From: Symsagittifera roscoffensis
Lineage: Eukaryota; Xenacoelomorpha; Acoela; Convolutidae
Assembly: GCF_963678635.1 (NCBI RefSeq)
Contig: NC_087064.1
Location: 79,650,512-79,714,511, forward strand
Direction: 5' to 3'
Length of the DNA stretch: 64,000 nt
The notes beneath the pieces were generated by a model, which searched no databases, was not told where the DNA came from, and worked only from the letters and a program-made list of their open reading frames with translations. The position numbers and the translations under genes are program-made. Below are positions 47,009 through 58,025 of the stretch, one piece after another. Each line of letters opens with the position of its first letter. Position 1 is the first letter of the stretch.

Positions 47009-48994
47009 TTCTCAGTGGCTTTCTTAATTTCCAACCGATACCCATCCGGATACAATCTCCGATGCTATTATGCTGTTTGAATCAACTAGGAAGGGTGTGT
47101 CGTCCTTCCCAAGACCCTTCCGGATTGAAGTATAGCCTCTTATTCGACGATTCACCCTAACGGTGAAGGGTCTTATCGCTAGCCTAATCTTGGCTCGACT
47201 AAGGTTTTCTCGTGCCTTTAGCCTTCCATTTTCTTCTAGAACAGCTCAAAATTGCCTTATTTGACCGTCACTACCTTTTGGTAGGGGTGTCAGGGCTTTC
47301 CAAATTTTTTTTTATAAAACGTGAAGGGTCTACCTTCCCGAATTGGTGAAATTGCTAAAAACAATCCTAAAAAACTTTCACGCTTTACTTTTTTTATTAA
47401 TTGATGTTTTTATTAAAAAGCTCAGCTAATTTCGGATCTAATGGTACCAAGATCAACTGGATCTGTTCAGGAATTTCAAAGTTATTAACCAAAACGCGTT
47501 TTTTCTAAGGTCAAATTTTCTCTCTTATAGGTTCCGCCTAACTGTTTTCCCAATTCTGTTCTATTCGACCTAAAAATTATTGATCCGAGCTCAGAAGGCC
47601 TATACTCATCTATTTCAATGCAAAAAACCCGATCTAAAACGCTCTAGCTGAAAAAAGTTGCAAAAAATTATGCTATTTGTACCCCTCCGGATCGATGAAT
47701 CCACTAAATCAAACACGTTAAGATCGATTTCTCTGTAACCCGGAAGGTTATCGGCTGACGAGTTTTAAAACCTGTCCATTCACTAATGGAAGTTGTCTGA
47801 ACAACTATTTTTAGTGTCCTAAATCAAAAATTTCAAAAAAAAAATGTTTTTTTTTTATAGTGTTCTGTCTTTCCAAAAATCACGAAAATTTGGTTTTTGG
47901 TACCGAAATAGTTGCAACCACTTCTGAATTAAACTCAACCGGTTCTGCCAATTAAACTAGCTCAGTTACGATGTAACTCACTAATTTAGCGCTTTTTTCC
48001 ATTTCAAAAAATATCGATATCTCAAAAATCGCGATTTGTGGGGGGATCAAAATATCGCTATTTCGACCCTAAAAACCGGCCCGCTTACTGTGTTTTTCAC
48101 TGAAAAACGATATAGGAGTATTAAAATAGGCTGTATAAGTAATAATAAAAATAATACTATACCCCTCCGGGTTTGTTCAATATCCAAATTAAGGTGCTTA
48201 ACTCGGAAATTCACAGTTCGGTGAAGGGTCACTACAGTGCAGCACTGTCGAGCCCCTCACAGATTTTTATCTTATTTTTTGTACCAAAAGGGATACAAAA
48301 CTTTTTAACGATACCCAACAGTCAACTGTTGCTGTCGTTCAGCCCCCTCTTGTCACTCCTTGTACTGCTTGTCGGATCAGTCTTCCCACTAATCCCGAGA
48401 CCCTTCCGGATTGTGCGCAAATCAGCAGACCCTTCCGGATTGAGCGCAAATTAGCATTAACGTGCTGAAATACTCAAATAACCCTACAGTACAAGCCTCA
48501 CAAACGGGCCACAAAATAATCGTAACGATCCTGATTGATATAAATGCCTGTAACAACAATATATCTATCAACAACAAACGGGAGGGTCGGATCACATGTT
48601 GTCTGGGGGGGATGATTTCTACTGATTTTTTCTACTGTTTTTGGTTTTTTCGGTTATTTTTTATGTTTTTTGTTTTTCTTGAGTACTATACTACTTTTTG
48701 TTTGGTTTCTTATATATCTTTAAGTGTTTTTGGTCACTAACCTCTCAGGGAACGAGGGGACGACCGATCCCCCCACCCTTCCTGGAACGTGAATTTTCGG
48801 TCTTAACTGGTTTAAAAAGCTATTCACGGTAATCCGGAAGGCTTCCGCGTTCCGAACTACCCTTCCGCCCCGGCGGTCAGGGCCTATTAAGGGCGTTATT
48901 ATGAGCATCCGCTCGGCGCGGAGTGCTCGTTAACGGTTGTGCCGGTCATGATGATAAAAAAGAATAACACCCAGGAGCGCCATAAAGACATCTA

Positions 48995-49184
48995 TGTAAC
49001 ATTCGCCCGGAAGTGTGACGTCACAATTCGAATTTTTAAAATTTACAAAATTCCGAATCCTTCAGCCTTCACGATTTGACTAATTGTCTGAATAACACTG
49101 TTAATCCTCTAAAACTGCTAATTCGGAAGGTTAATTGATAGTCCTTCGTGATTGTCTTTTCGTCAATTCTGGTCGAATGTCACA
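48995..49184 (-). repeat. 190-bp internally deleted LTR (copy 5)
   Basis: Same length and ends, in the truncated third period. Confidence 0.7.
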
Positions 49185-50275
49185 AACATTGCTCAACAAA
49201 TTGCTTCAAAAGGTAGTTCAGTATGTGGGAATTCATCGGGTCAAAATCAGCATTGCAATAACCATATGATTTAGGGACAGTAGCTTGTCTCGTGAACGTT
49301 GGGGAAAAACTTTGAAACTTTAATTTTGTTAAGATGGCATCATGATTTGGGAGACAATTTAATTTTTCGTCTTTGCATTTTTGCAGAAGATTACTTCGGT
49401 CTTCGAATTAACAAATAGACGATCTAGAATTCCATATGAAGCAGTTTTAAAGTTAACTTCTTGTTGCATGTTATAATCAATCATTCGGTCAAGGAAAAGT
49501 TGAGTTTGATCACAGGTTGAGGTGTAACTGTTCCAATCAACATTCAGCATTTTGATGTCAACATATATTATAAAGTGTTCATAAATTCGAGATAAGGTAA
49601 TGATTCCGTTAAATAGTTCCAATACCTTTTCTTGGGGTATGTGATATATATTGTTCGTTGGAGATACTGCAGGGTTGTAAAAACAAACTAGCATAATTTG
49701 ACGTTCATGGAAAATAAGGGAGCATGTAACAACAGCACCTTTAATAGCTTTCGTTAGAAAAATTTCTCGAAATATTAGATAGTTTTTTAGAACTCAGCCG
49801 TGCAATTAGAACTCCGCCTTGCTTTGTAACATAATTAATATATTCGCGGTCTGATCTAAAAATTGAGTAATTAGGAAGGAAGAGTTCAGTGTCAAAGAAT
49901 TGGTGATAAAGCCAGGTTTCTGTAATTATAAAGAAGTCAGGACCTAGAAGAATTGTTATGTTCAAAAATTGAATGCGTTTTTCGCGATTGATAAGGCTTC
50001 GGACGTTAAAAAGGAAACAATCGATATGTTCAGTTGTTTGGATTGTATCTTCGAGTCAATTGGAGCAGTCAATTTCGCGCCCTTCGTATGTCAATTTCAG
50101 ATTGTAAATTTTCTCACATAGTTCTGTTCTGTAATAAGTTTATAGCGCTTGGTGAGTATTTGACGTTTTTTCAGCTGTTCTTTTTTGTCTAACGATCGAC
50201 TTATGAAAACGTTAGTGTTGGTTTCACGATTGAACTGGCGAATTTGGTGAGCACTTGCTAGTAGTTTTTTGACAG
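49185..50275 (-). pseudogene. LINE ORF1 end and ORF2 endonuclease (copy 5, truncated)
   Basis: As copy 1 up to the ORF1 tail (VKKLLASAHQIRQFNRETN at about 50,280-50,220). It is cut there and joined to the intron-like block upstream of the exon, which removes about 0.65 kb including the 14-bp hairpin. Confidence 0.7.
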
Positions 50276-50406
50276 ATAGCATATTATTCGTAATCTCATA
50301 AGACTCGAGTGAATGACTGTTAAAAAGGAATAGTTACTCATAAAATCAGTAAAATTTCAGCTTCTATGATTCGCTTTTCAGCAAAAAACACTACACTCTT
50401 TTTCAG

Positions 50407-50699
50407 GTCTACGCTTTGAACCTCTAATGGTTTTAAATTTCATTGATGACGTTGAAAGAAAAGACAAACAAAGCAAACGATTGTCTTTCTACAAAGAGTA
50501 TTTCTATGAAAAACGTATGTGTTTTGTACTTTTAGTTGGTTGCAGTACAATAGTCGAACTTGTATATAAAGAAAGAGTTTTCCCTGCGTGGTGCTGCACC
50601 AAACAGACAAAGCTTGAAGGCAGTAATTTTCTCAAGTGGGCGTCTATTGCACCCACCGAGTCCTGTGTTACCTATCTGCCTTCAGACTGCCCGAGCTAG
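50407..50699 (+). pseudogene. Truncated exon fused to repeat block B (unit 3)
   Basis: Same junction, with one exon substitution (GACAAACAAAGC for GACGAACAAAGC). Confidence 0.5.
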
Positions 50700-50954
50700 A
50701 GCTACTAAAATCCTCAGGGCAATCTTTTCTCAAAAACGTTTTGACTTTCAGTCCACACTAATGAGTTACACACTATTGATCAACTTAGACTTAGTGTCGC
50801 GAATGTCCGAGTTCAGACCTGCTTTGTTTTGATTCTGTTTTTTACAAAAGGCAAGTTACCAGTGCAGTCGCTGGATCCCAGCCTATCTCTTAATAGCCTA
50901 ATACCTTCAACTACTTTCTTTTCTGTTGTCTTTTCTTAAGTTTTGACAAAATAA

Positions 50955-51190
50955 TACCCCTCCGGATTGGCAAGATTGTGACCCCTCCGGATTGACAAAA
51001 ATTGGACCCCAACGGATTGGTAAAATTTCGACCCCTCCGGATTGGGACCCCTCCTGTTTTTTAAAAATTCACACCCCTCCAGATTGGGACCCCTCCGGAT
51101 CTGTGAAAATATAGACCCTCCGGATTGGGACCCCTCCGTATTTGTAAAAATTTAGACCCTTCCGGATTGGGACCCCTCCGGGTTTGTAAA
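50955..51190. repeat. CCCCTCCGGATTGG-type satellite (copy 7)
   Basis: The last copy, less than 200 bp from the edge of the array. Unit order as copy 1. Confidence 0.75.
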
Positions 51191-51376
51191 GATGGCTTCT
51201 CAGAGGCTTTCTTAATTTCCAACCGATACCCATCCGAATACAATCTCCGATGCTATTATGCTGTTTGAATCAACTAGGAAGGGTGTGTCGTCCTTCCCAA
51301 GACCCTTCCGGATTGAAGTTAAGCCTCCTATTCGACGATTCACCCTTACGGTGAAGGGTCTTATTGCTAGCCTAAT

Positions 51377-52295
51377 TGTAACATTCGCCCGGAAGATACA
51401 TATCGACGGAAGACAAAACTAAGTCTTAAGACGACTGGCTAACGTCTAAACAGAGCTTTGCATGCTTTTCACCGTCTCTACCAAGCCAGTACTTTTCGGT
51501 GGTCTTTCTAACATCGGGTCGACAAAAACGTTACTGCTTTCGGCTTCGGTCAAAACACTCAAATTAACTAGATTACATGCAGAAACAGTGAGCTCATGGC
51601 TGGGTCTCAGTATCCCCAGACCACGAGGTCACTCCTAAAAACAGGGCTACTACTTATTATATTACTATTGCTTTTGTTCAGTAGATAAAAATCATCATCT
51701 CCATCGAAGATGGATCAACCCTTTCCCCCAACTCCTAGCTTCTCATCCTTATCAAAATGAATCTAGATGTTAAATAAATTCAAGTCAGGACATGACAGGA
51801 AGCTAAAATTTTATGTAACAGGCTAAAAGTTTCAGTCCCGAAACCCTTCCGGATTCTTGAATCCACTGAATCAAGCTCGCTAATCTTGACTTCCTCTTAA
51901 TCCGGAAGGCTGTCCTCCACCCTTCACCGTTGTCTGCAACGGCCCTGCAACTATTGCAGCGACACAATAGTTGCAACTCGGAGTGTTCTCTGTTACTCTG
52001 TAACTCGTTGTCGTTTTCCAATCTCTATTTCGTAGTTGTTGTTAGCGCAGCTAATGTTGTTCTCCTTTTCTTTCCTGTTTTAGCCAAAATGGCCGTTTCT
52101 GACGTTTCTCAGAAATATGACGTCATAATTCGAATTTTTGAAATGTTAAAATACCAGAATATTTTAGCCCTCACCGTCTGGCCAATCGTTCCAATAACGT
52201 TCTTAGTTCTTAATAATCACCAAACCGGAAGGCTCGCTGCTAAAAATTCGACTTCTGCAGAGATTGCATTTTTCACATTCTGGTCGAATGTCACA
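51377..52295 (-). repeat. LTR of the giant element, copy R (919 bp)
   Basis: On the minus strand it starts TGTGACATTCG (from 52,295) and ends CGAATGTTACA (at 51,377). It is collinear with 10,867-11,769 and contains the conserved hairpin at about 51,945-51,980. The stretch around 51,836-51,910 holds the CCCTTCCGGATT motif that is amplified as a satellite elsewhere in the window. The polyadenylation hexamer of copy L reads AATAAG here. Confidence 0.8.
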
Positions 52296-53060
52296 TACTC
52301 CCCGGACAGTCCGGTCAATGTCCTCATTGAATCACGCAATGTTCGTAAAATTGTCACAGTGTCATCGAACAGAATTTACAAAATGCACGAAATTACATTT
52401 ATCCACGTCACATCGACTCACTGCAGAATATAAATGGCATCATACTACATCACTATAGCCTTCAAATTCTCTCATTAATCTGCACATTGAGGATATGACC
52501 TAAGATAAAACATATTTTCTGACTTCCAATGTCAATGTCCCGATTAAAACTTTTTCTCTTAGATTTAAAAAGTGTTGGCTTGCAGGACAGTCCTGCCAAC
52601 CAACCCTACTACGCTAAAATTACCCTACTACGCTTTTCCCTTCGGAAATCTTGCTTGTTATTGTCCTGAATACTAAAACTAAGAAACTCTGTGGTTAGAA
52701 AGAACAATGAAACAATCTCCCTCTTCGAGAGATTACTCAAGCCTTCCATGTCAGCACAAAGTGATCAGTTCTCCTAGCTGATTAAAACAGTCATGCAGGC
52801 TGGAATATTTGAATATACTCCTTCACTTAAGCCTTTCTAAATAAATAGTAAGTAAGTGTCTCTAAAGCCACTTCAACTAAAATCAAAATGCAAATTTATA
52901 AATGCAACGATTTCAAAACTCAACTTAATGTTTCAGTTTTCAATTACAACTTGGTTGCTTGGTTTCTCACTTGAGTTTTTCACACACATAAAACAATTCT
53001 GAGTTTTAACTTTGCTTCATCACTCCTTCTTCTAATTTCATCTCTTCTTTCGGTCATCCG
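52296..53060 (-). other. 3' untranslated region of copy R
   Basis: The noncoding counterpart of 10,036-10,866. Next to the LTR the minus strand has CCGGACTGTCCGG, a near-perfect palindrome, then GGGGAGTA directly before TGTGAC. No long frame and no RNA gene are seen. Confidence 0.5.
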
Positions 53061-56000
53061 TCAATGTTCCATTTCTTCCTCCTGTGATACTGACTCTGCA
53101 CTCTCAGTTTCCGTATCTTGTAACACGTCGTTAGCTATCCTGACGCTGCTGGAAGCCGTCCTCCAACACTTCTGCTCTTCCACCCTCTGTTTACAACAAG
53201 GTAGGGGATCCACGTTAGATTCTCTGTTCCTGCAGAAGCTGTTGTGGAGACACAACGTCACGTTTCTCTCCAAATCTTCTTTCAGCATCTCTGCCCTCTC
53301 CTTTCCACTACGTTCACTCGTCCTGGAAATTCTTTTCACAGCGGTGGTCACTGCATTCCGATGAGTCACGAGAGCTCGCTTGAAAGCTCCTGCTCCAATG
53401 TCCAGCTGATATTCACTGTACACCCTGTCGTGCTTCGACATATGCTTTTTCGCATACTCGTACAACCATGCAGTCATGTTAGCTCTGAACCATGGCATCA
53501 ATCGTTTTCTTGCCCATATCTTCTTCACTTCCATCGGAATGTTTAGAACTTTGCACATTGTCTCAAAAAGATCTAAATCTTTTAGACAATCTAATATCCG
53601 CAACTGTTCTCTCGTCGGTGCCTCCTGTCTGTTATTTTCTCTCACATGAGCTTCCAGCCATCGTATCGCCATCATAACTCCCACTATCACTATCGTTACG
53701 GGCTGTGATGAATCTGGTAAACCCATGGAGAGCAGCTCTCCAGAGTCCCAGATCAACATCAGATTACTACGCTTGGGATACCACCAGGTATGCAGCAAGC
53801 AGTGGCAAGGAAACTCGTCATGCGTCAACGTGATGCTCCTCCAATTACGTTTTCCCGAAGCTTCCAGCAATGGTTCCACTTCCATCATCACTCGGTGGAC
53901 TTCATCATTCTCATCTACTGCATTGTAATCTGTGCCAGTTGATCCTCTCTGTTTCTGTCTCTCAAAGTCACTGAAGTTCCCACTCACATATCCCATGAAC
54001 TTCTTTCCTAGTATTGACTCCAATTCTTCTTTGGTTCTCTCTGGAACTGCTGAGAACATCTTACATAGTAACTCGTAAGACTTTTCAGACATTCTCGCCA
54101 ATCTCACACACTTCGGCACTGAGAAGGCTTGATCCACGATCGTTCTTGTACTCTTCACGTCCACAGCCACGAAATGTACAGGATATCTGCTCCTGCACAT
54201 TGGAGCCAACGTTGAACCCACCAAATATCGTGCTCCTGATGGTCTACAATAAGTCTCGCTGTGTCTGATGTTCATTTCCGTCTCGATTGCTTCCCTCCAC
54301 TTTCCTATGTATTTCTGCTCAGTCTGCAGAACTCCTGGGAATACTTCTACACTGATGGCTGTGACCACCTCATGTTTCTGTTCCAGATTCAATAGTGACT
54401 CTAAAGAACCAAACATGCTGTAGAATTCTAGTGCAGTCACTAGATTCACATCGGTTCCTCCATGGCAATCTGCTATCAGTTCCGTTTCTGTTCTAGCTTT
54501 CATCACTACATTTCCAAACAATACCGTCAATTGCTTGTGTTGTTTCTCCAGGGTCTTCACACAGTCCAAACCTCCACAAACGTGACCCTCCAGTCCACAG
54601 ACTTTCGCCAGACAGCTACCAGGTTTGACCCAGTCTTCTGGTCCCCAGCCAGGCAACTCCACTTTATCTTCTCCGTTGCTCTTAGAGGCTGTTATCATCA
54701 CATTATATATGATGTTGAGGTCACGCAGGTTACAGTCTGCATTCAGTTCCCTCTGTACGTCTTGTGTCGCCCGTAATATTGAGTCAGCGTTGGGACTAGG
54801 ACACCATGATGGCCTCATCAATTCCCACACTGTCATCAAGCTCGTTCTCAGTAATTCATCTGAGAATCCCAACCCAAACTCCACTCTTTTGTCGGATTTT
54901 GGTACTGAAGGTGCAGTCACCTCTTCTTCCAAGACCAGTCCCAATTTGGCCTGTGGATTGTTAACGCTCTTAATCGTTACAATCCTGGACGCCCAGAATC
55001 TTAGCAACACCGCCTGCTCATAATCGAAGAAGCAGTCGCGTATGTCTTCACTCAGGAAAGGATTGTACGCAATCCCTATGATCCCGGATACGTAGCCATA
55101 CGATTTCTTCTTGATAAGTCCACAGTATTCACTGGATTTCGGCAATGCTCCCATAGATTCTTTAGTGAGTCTCAGCTCTTTGTTTGAGAATCTCCTGATT
55201 TCGTCTATCTTTTTCATGGGTTCCAACTCCTCAGGTTCTTTCATGTTCACCCTCATCGGTTTACTTTGCTGCATATCCAGCAGTGCTAGCAAGAATAAGG
55301 CTTTCGTTCGCTCATCGCCTTCCCTCAACATTTTAACACAAGTGTTTAATGCAGGTACTGAAATCTGCTCTATCAGGAATCGAATGAAACAGAGAGCGTC
55401 TCTCCGCTTCGCACACGCTACTGCTGCTCCCTCCTGGAGTATCAGATCCCTCAGGTTCGTCATAAGGAAAACCTTTTCCTCTTTTGATCTCTTCCTTTCT
55501 TCTGAGTCATATTCTTCGCGAGTCAGTCCCATCGTGCACCAGGCGAACCTGAGTTGTAACTCTGTTCTTACATAAGGTACTGCCACGAGAGCATGTATCC
55601 TTGGCATAGTCCTCATTTCCTCTTCGAAATACCTCAACACTACTGCTTTCCATGGAAGGCTCACCAACTGCTCGATCGTTTCCGCCTGTATGTCAGACGA
55701 CGCCAAAGTCCCGTACGCCTTCTGCTTGAGGGTGGTGCCTTGCAACATCGTTTCTAGATAACCCTCCATAGCTTTTTCGTCTTCCAGGGCCATTACATAC
55801 CCTCTAGCCGAGTTTCGGTATTCCAACATCTCCATGTATCCACCGGTGGGTTCATCTATCGACACAGTCTCCGACACTGTCAGTCGGTTGTATTCCACTG
55901 GTGTTAGTTGTCCTGCGACACTTCCCTTTCCATGATTCATGGGAGAAGGCTTGAAGTCTTTCATTTTGCTCTCTCCACATTGGCTGAGTGTTTCCATTTC

Positions 56001-57953
56001 TAAGGCTGCTCCAGTCAGAGTGCGGTCACTACTTTTGGATTTATAACCTGTTGACTTTATCCCTTCCATGAGAATGGGTGGCACCATCGCTATATCAGTT
56101 AATATTCTATCTGTGCCAGACAATTCATAATCACCTTGCCCCAAATCCATGACCTCCTCAACTCGCTTCCTTTTCGCTGAGTTACCAGCTTTCATCGATA
56201 TCTCCGAATCCACCTTCGTCTTTCCGACTCTCCTCGGCATCACTCTGCTGCCTAACTTCATTTTCATCGCATTGATTTTATCAATCACCATTTTTGATCG
56301 CATTGTCCCTCTCCTGGTTCTTGACAGATACACCACCTCTCCTTCCTCGTCCTGTGGTGTCATCTTGATGGGAGAATTCGCTTCACTCTCATCAGTGGCT
56401 GATTCGATCAACAACTCACTCAGTCTCCCTTCACACTCATCAAGTTTGTCAAGTACTTCTCCCATCAAGGGTTGATTGAGACCTGTTTTGAGGATGGACT
56501 GGGTCCCATAGCTCTGAATCACGGTCCAGACTTCTTCCATAAACGCCACTCTGTCCAGCTTACATCCCGTCCTACTCTCGTGGTCTCGGTGATGTACTTC
56601 CCATTCTTCTTCGGGCAGCGTTCCCAAGAAAGGTACTCTGGCTGAGGCCTCTATTCTTCTCCTCCGAGGTGATTCCATAAGGATTCTCTGGTCGTTATTT
56701 CTTGAATTGCCAGGAGAGCTGCTCTCCGGCAAATTCCGTTTCATTTCCATAAAGGCTGACGGAGGCTCCAGTGTCGAGATGCCTTCATCCGCTGGCTCAG
56801 TCGTTTCCAACGTGTCTGCATTATTCTCGAGATCACTGAAGATATTGAAATCCAGGCTGGATGTTCCTCCTGTCGATGCCCTGTCGTCTTCCCCACCAGC
56901 TTGATCTTGTTGCATGGGTTCTTCGGTTTGACGGCTTCCACCCTGTCCGTCATTTCCTTCAGACTTATCCTTGTTTGAGCTCGATGGTCCTTGTTCGTCA
57001 TTGTCGGCTTCTTCCTGGAATCTCGGTATGAGCAATGCACCGGCCGATTCATCTTCCTCTTCTCCATGGACCACTTTGAATTTTTCACAGCCGAAGGGTG
57101 CTAGGAAAGTTCTCGTCTGCAATATTCCTCCCACTTTCATCTCCTTTTTCACACTGGTCAGGATTAATGAGGCTTCAGGCAATTCGGTCCTGCCTCTCAT
57201 CCTCATCGGAGCTAAGCCTAATTCCTTCCATTCCTCATCAAATCTTCCAGGCTTGGGAGTTGCGGCGTTGCTTATTCGCCTTCTCGTCGCTTGATCCGTG
57301 TATGCGAATCGTGTGTACTGTAACACGGCGGCATTTCTCCCTACAAAGTATGGATCCATCGTTCCCACGAAATTCCCTACTCTCCTTTCATTGGCTTCGA
57401 ATGCTCCCAATCTAGGAGTCTGTACCACGGAGACTGCTCCGAGCAACATCCTTCTTATCAGAGGGAATTCAGGGATTGCCTCCGGCAGCTTCTTGTAATC
57501 GCCCCAGTCCTTCGTCTCTTCTCTCACTTTGTGATATGCTGCAGTGAGACGAGGCACTCTGGTTATCTCACCATTCGTTTTATCATAGGGCCTCAGATTC
57601 CAAAGCCTTGGAAACACCTCGATGTGTCCTCTTTCTACTTCTCCCATGCGGTCACGGAAGTGATCGTCAAAATTGATGACTGTCGTCTCTGGCTGCGATA
57701 TTTTCGCAAATAATAGATCTTCACTCATGAGCTCCCGCAATGTGTGCTGCTCACACCAGTTCAGTGTACTACCGTTCACTGCCGATATGAGGTTCAGGTG
57801 CAGCACCGACCTCCTATATGCTTCCACTTTAACGTCAGGGAACGCAAACGTGACTGCTGGTCCATAGATCACTGTCACGAACTCCGTGACTCCTCTGATC
57901 AGCGCCAAGGGATCGGTTCTCATAGCCAAGCTCAGATCAGTTAACAGTGGCAT
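53061..57953 (-). CDS. Giant ORF, C-terminal 1,630 codons (uncharacterised)
   Basis: This is the longest intact frame of the window. It begins at an ATG (57,951-57,953), but copy R has no stop between it and the preceding codons back to 58,028, so the ATG is probably internal to a larger protein. It is mostly helical-looking and hydrophilic, with no signal peptide and no convincing membrane span, so it does not look like an envelope. Residues about 305-395 are a low-complexity linker rich in Asp, Glu, Gln, Ser and Gly. A Cys cluster (CLAKVCGLEGHVCGGLDC) lies near 54,560-54,625. A second cluster near the C-terminus (CLHNSFC, then CCKQ and KCW, about 53,150-53,260) could bind metal. I recognise no family. 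Differences from copy L are mainly synonymous. Confidence 0.8.
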   Translation of the reverse strand: MPLLTDLSLAMRTDPLALIRGVTEFVTVIYGPAVTFAFPDVKVEAYRRSVLHLNLISAVNGSTLNWCEQHTLRELMSEDLLFAKISQPETTVINFDDHFRDRMGEVERGHIEVFPRLWNLRPYDKTNGEITRVPRLTAAYHKVREETKDWGDYKKLPEAIPEFPLIRRMLLGAVSVVQTPRLGAFEANERRVGNFVGTMDPYFVGRNAAVLQYTRFAYTDQATRRRISNAATPKPGRFDEEWKELGLAPMRMRGRTELPEASLILTSVKKEMKVGGILQTRTFLAPFGCEKFKVVHGEEEDESAGALLIPRFQEEADNDEQGPSSSNKDKSEGNDGQGGSRQTEEPMQQDQAGGEDDRASTGGTSSLDFNIFSDLENNADTLETTEPADEGISTLEPPSAFMEMKRNLPESSSPGNSRNNDQRILMESPRRRRIEASARVPFLGTLPEEEWEVHHRDHESRTGCKLDRVAFMEEVWTVIQSYGTQSILKTGLNQPLMGEVLDKLDECEGRLSELLIESATDESEANSPIKMTPQDEEGEVVYLSRTRRGTMRSKMVIDKINAMKMKLGSRVMPRRVGKTKVDSEISMKAGNSAKRKRVEEVMDLGQGDYELSGTDRILTDIAMVPPILMEGIKSTGYKSKSSDRTLTGAALEMETLSQCGESKMKDFKPSPMNHGKGSVAGQLTPVEYNRLTVSETVSIDEPTGGYMEMLEYRNSARGYVMALEDEKAMEGYLETMLQGTTLKQKAYGTLASSDIQAETIEQLVSLPWKAVVLRYFEEEMRTMPRIHALVAVPYVRTELQLRFAWCTMGLTREEYDSEERKRSKEEKVFLMTNLRDLILQEGAAVACAKRRDALCFIRFLIEQISVPALNTCVKMLREGDERTKALFLLALLDMQQSKPMRVNMKEPEELEPMKKIDEIRRFSNKELRLTKESMGALPKSSEYCGLIKKKSYGYVSGIIGIAYNPFLSEDIRDCFFDYEQAVLLRFWASRIVTIKSVNNPQAKLGLVLEEEVTAPSVPKSDKRVEFGLGFSDELLRTSLMTVWELMRPSWCPSPNADSILRATQDVQRELNADCNLRDLNIIYNVMITASKSNGEDKVELPGWGPEDWVKPGSCLAKVCGLEGHVCGGLDCVKTLEKQHKQLTVLFGNVVMKARTETELIADCHGGTDVNLVTALEFYSMFGSLESLLNLEQKHEVVTAISVEVFPGVLQTEQKYIGKWREAIETEMNIRHSETYCRPSGARYLVGSTLAPMCRSRYPVHFVAVDVKSTRTIVDQAFSVPKCVRLARMSEKSYELLCKMFSAVPERTKEELESILGKKFMGYVSGNFSDFERQKQRGSTGTDYNAVDENDEVHRVMMEVEPLLEASGKRNWRSITLTHDEFPCHCLLHTWWYPKRSNLMLIWDSGELLSMGLPDSSQPVTIVIVGVMMAIRWLEAHVRENNRQEAPTREQLRILDCLKDLDLFETMCKVLNIPMEVKKIWARKRLMPWFRANMTAWLYEYAKKHMSKHDRVYSEYQLDIGAGAFKRALVTHRNAVTTAVKRISRTSERSGKERAEMLKEDLERNVTLCLHNSFCRNRESNVDPLPCCKQRVEEQKCWRTASSSVRIANDVLQDTETESAESVSQEEEMEH

Positions 57954-58025
57954 GCCTCCAACATGTCGTCTAACATCTTCCTCTCTTTCAATCGTCTCGT
58001 CTTCTCCCGTTCCAAAGCGATTTTG

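Larger units (their letters stand above)
45428..51376. repeat. Higher-order tandem repeat, unit 3 (truncated)
   Basis: The third period holds a gag fragment (45,428-46,020), block B, satellite, D-F, 190-bp LTR, LINE fragment (with a deletion near 50,276) and the truncated exon joined to block B at about 50,510. It then runs through a second satellite (50,955-51,190) and stops at 51,376, where the LTR of the giant element begins. Compared with units 1 and 2 it has lost everything after this point, including the MITE-bearing subunit. Confidence 0.75.

Noticed and set aside
53061-57953. Giant ORF as an envelope gene
   Set aside because: It is in the env position, but no signal peptide, membrane anchor, furin-like site or glycosylation-rich ectodomain pattern is visible.
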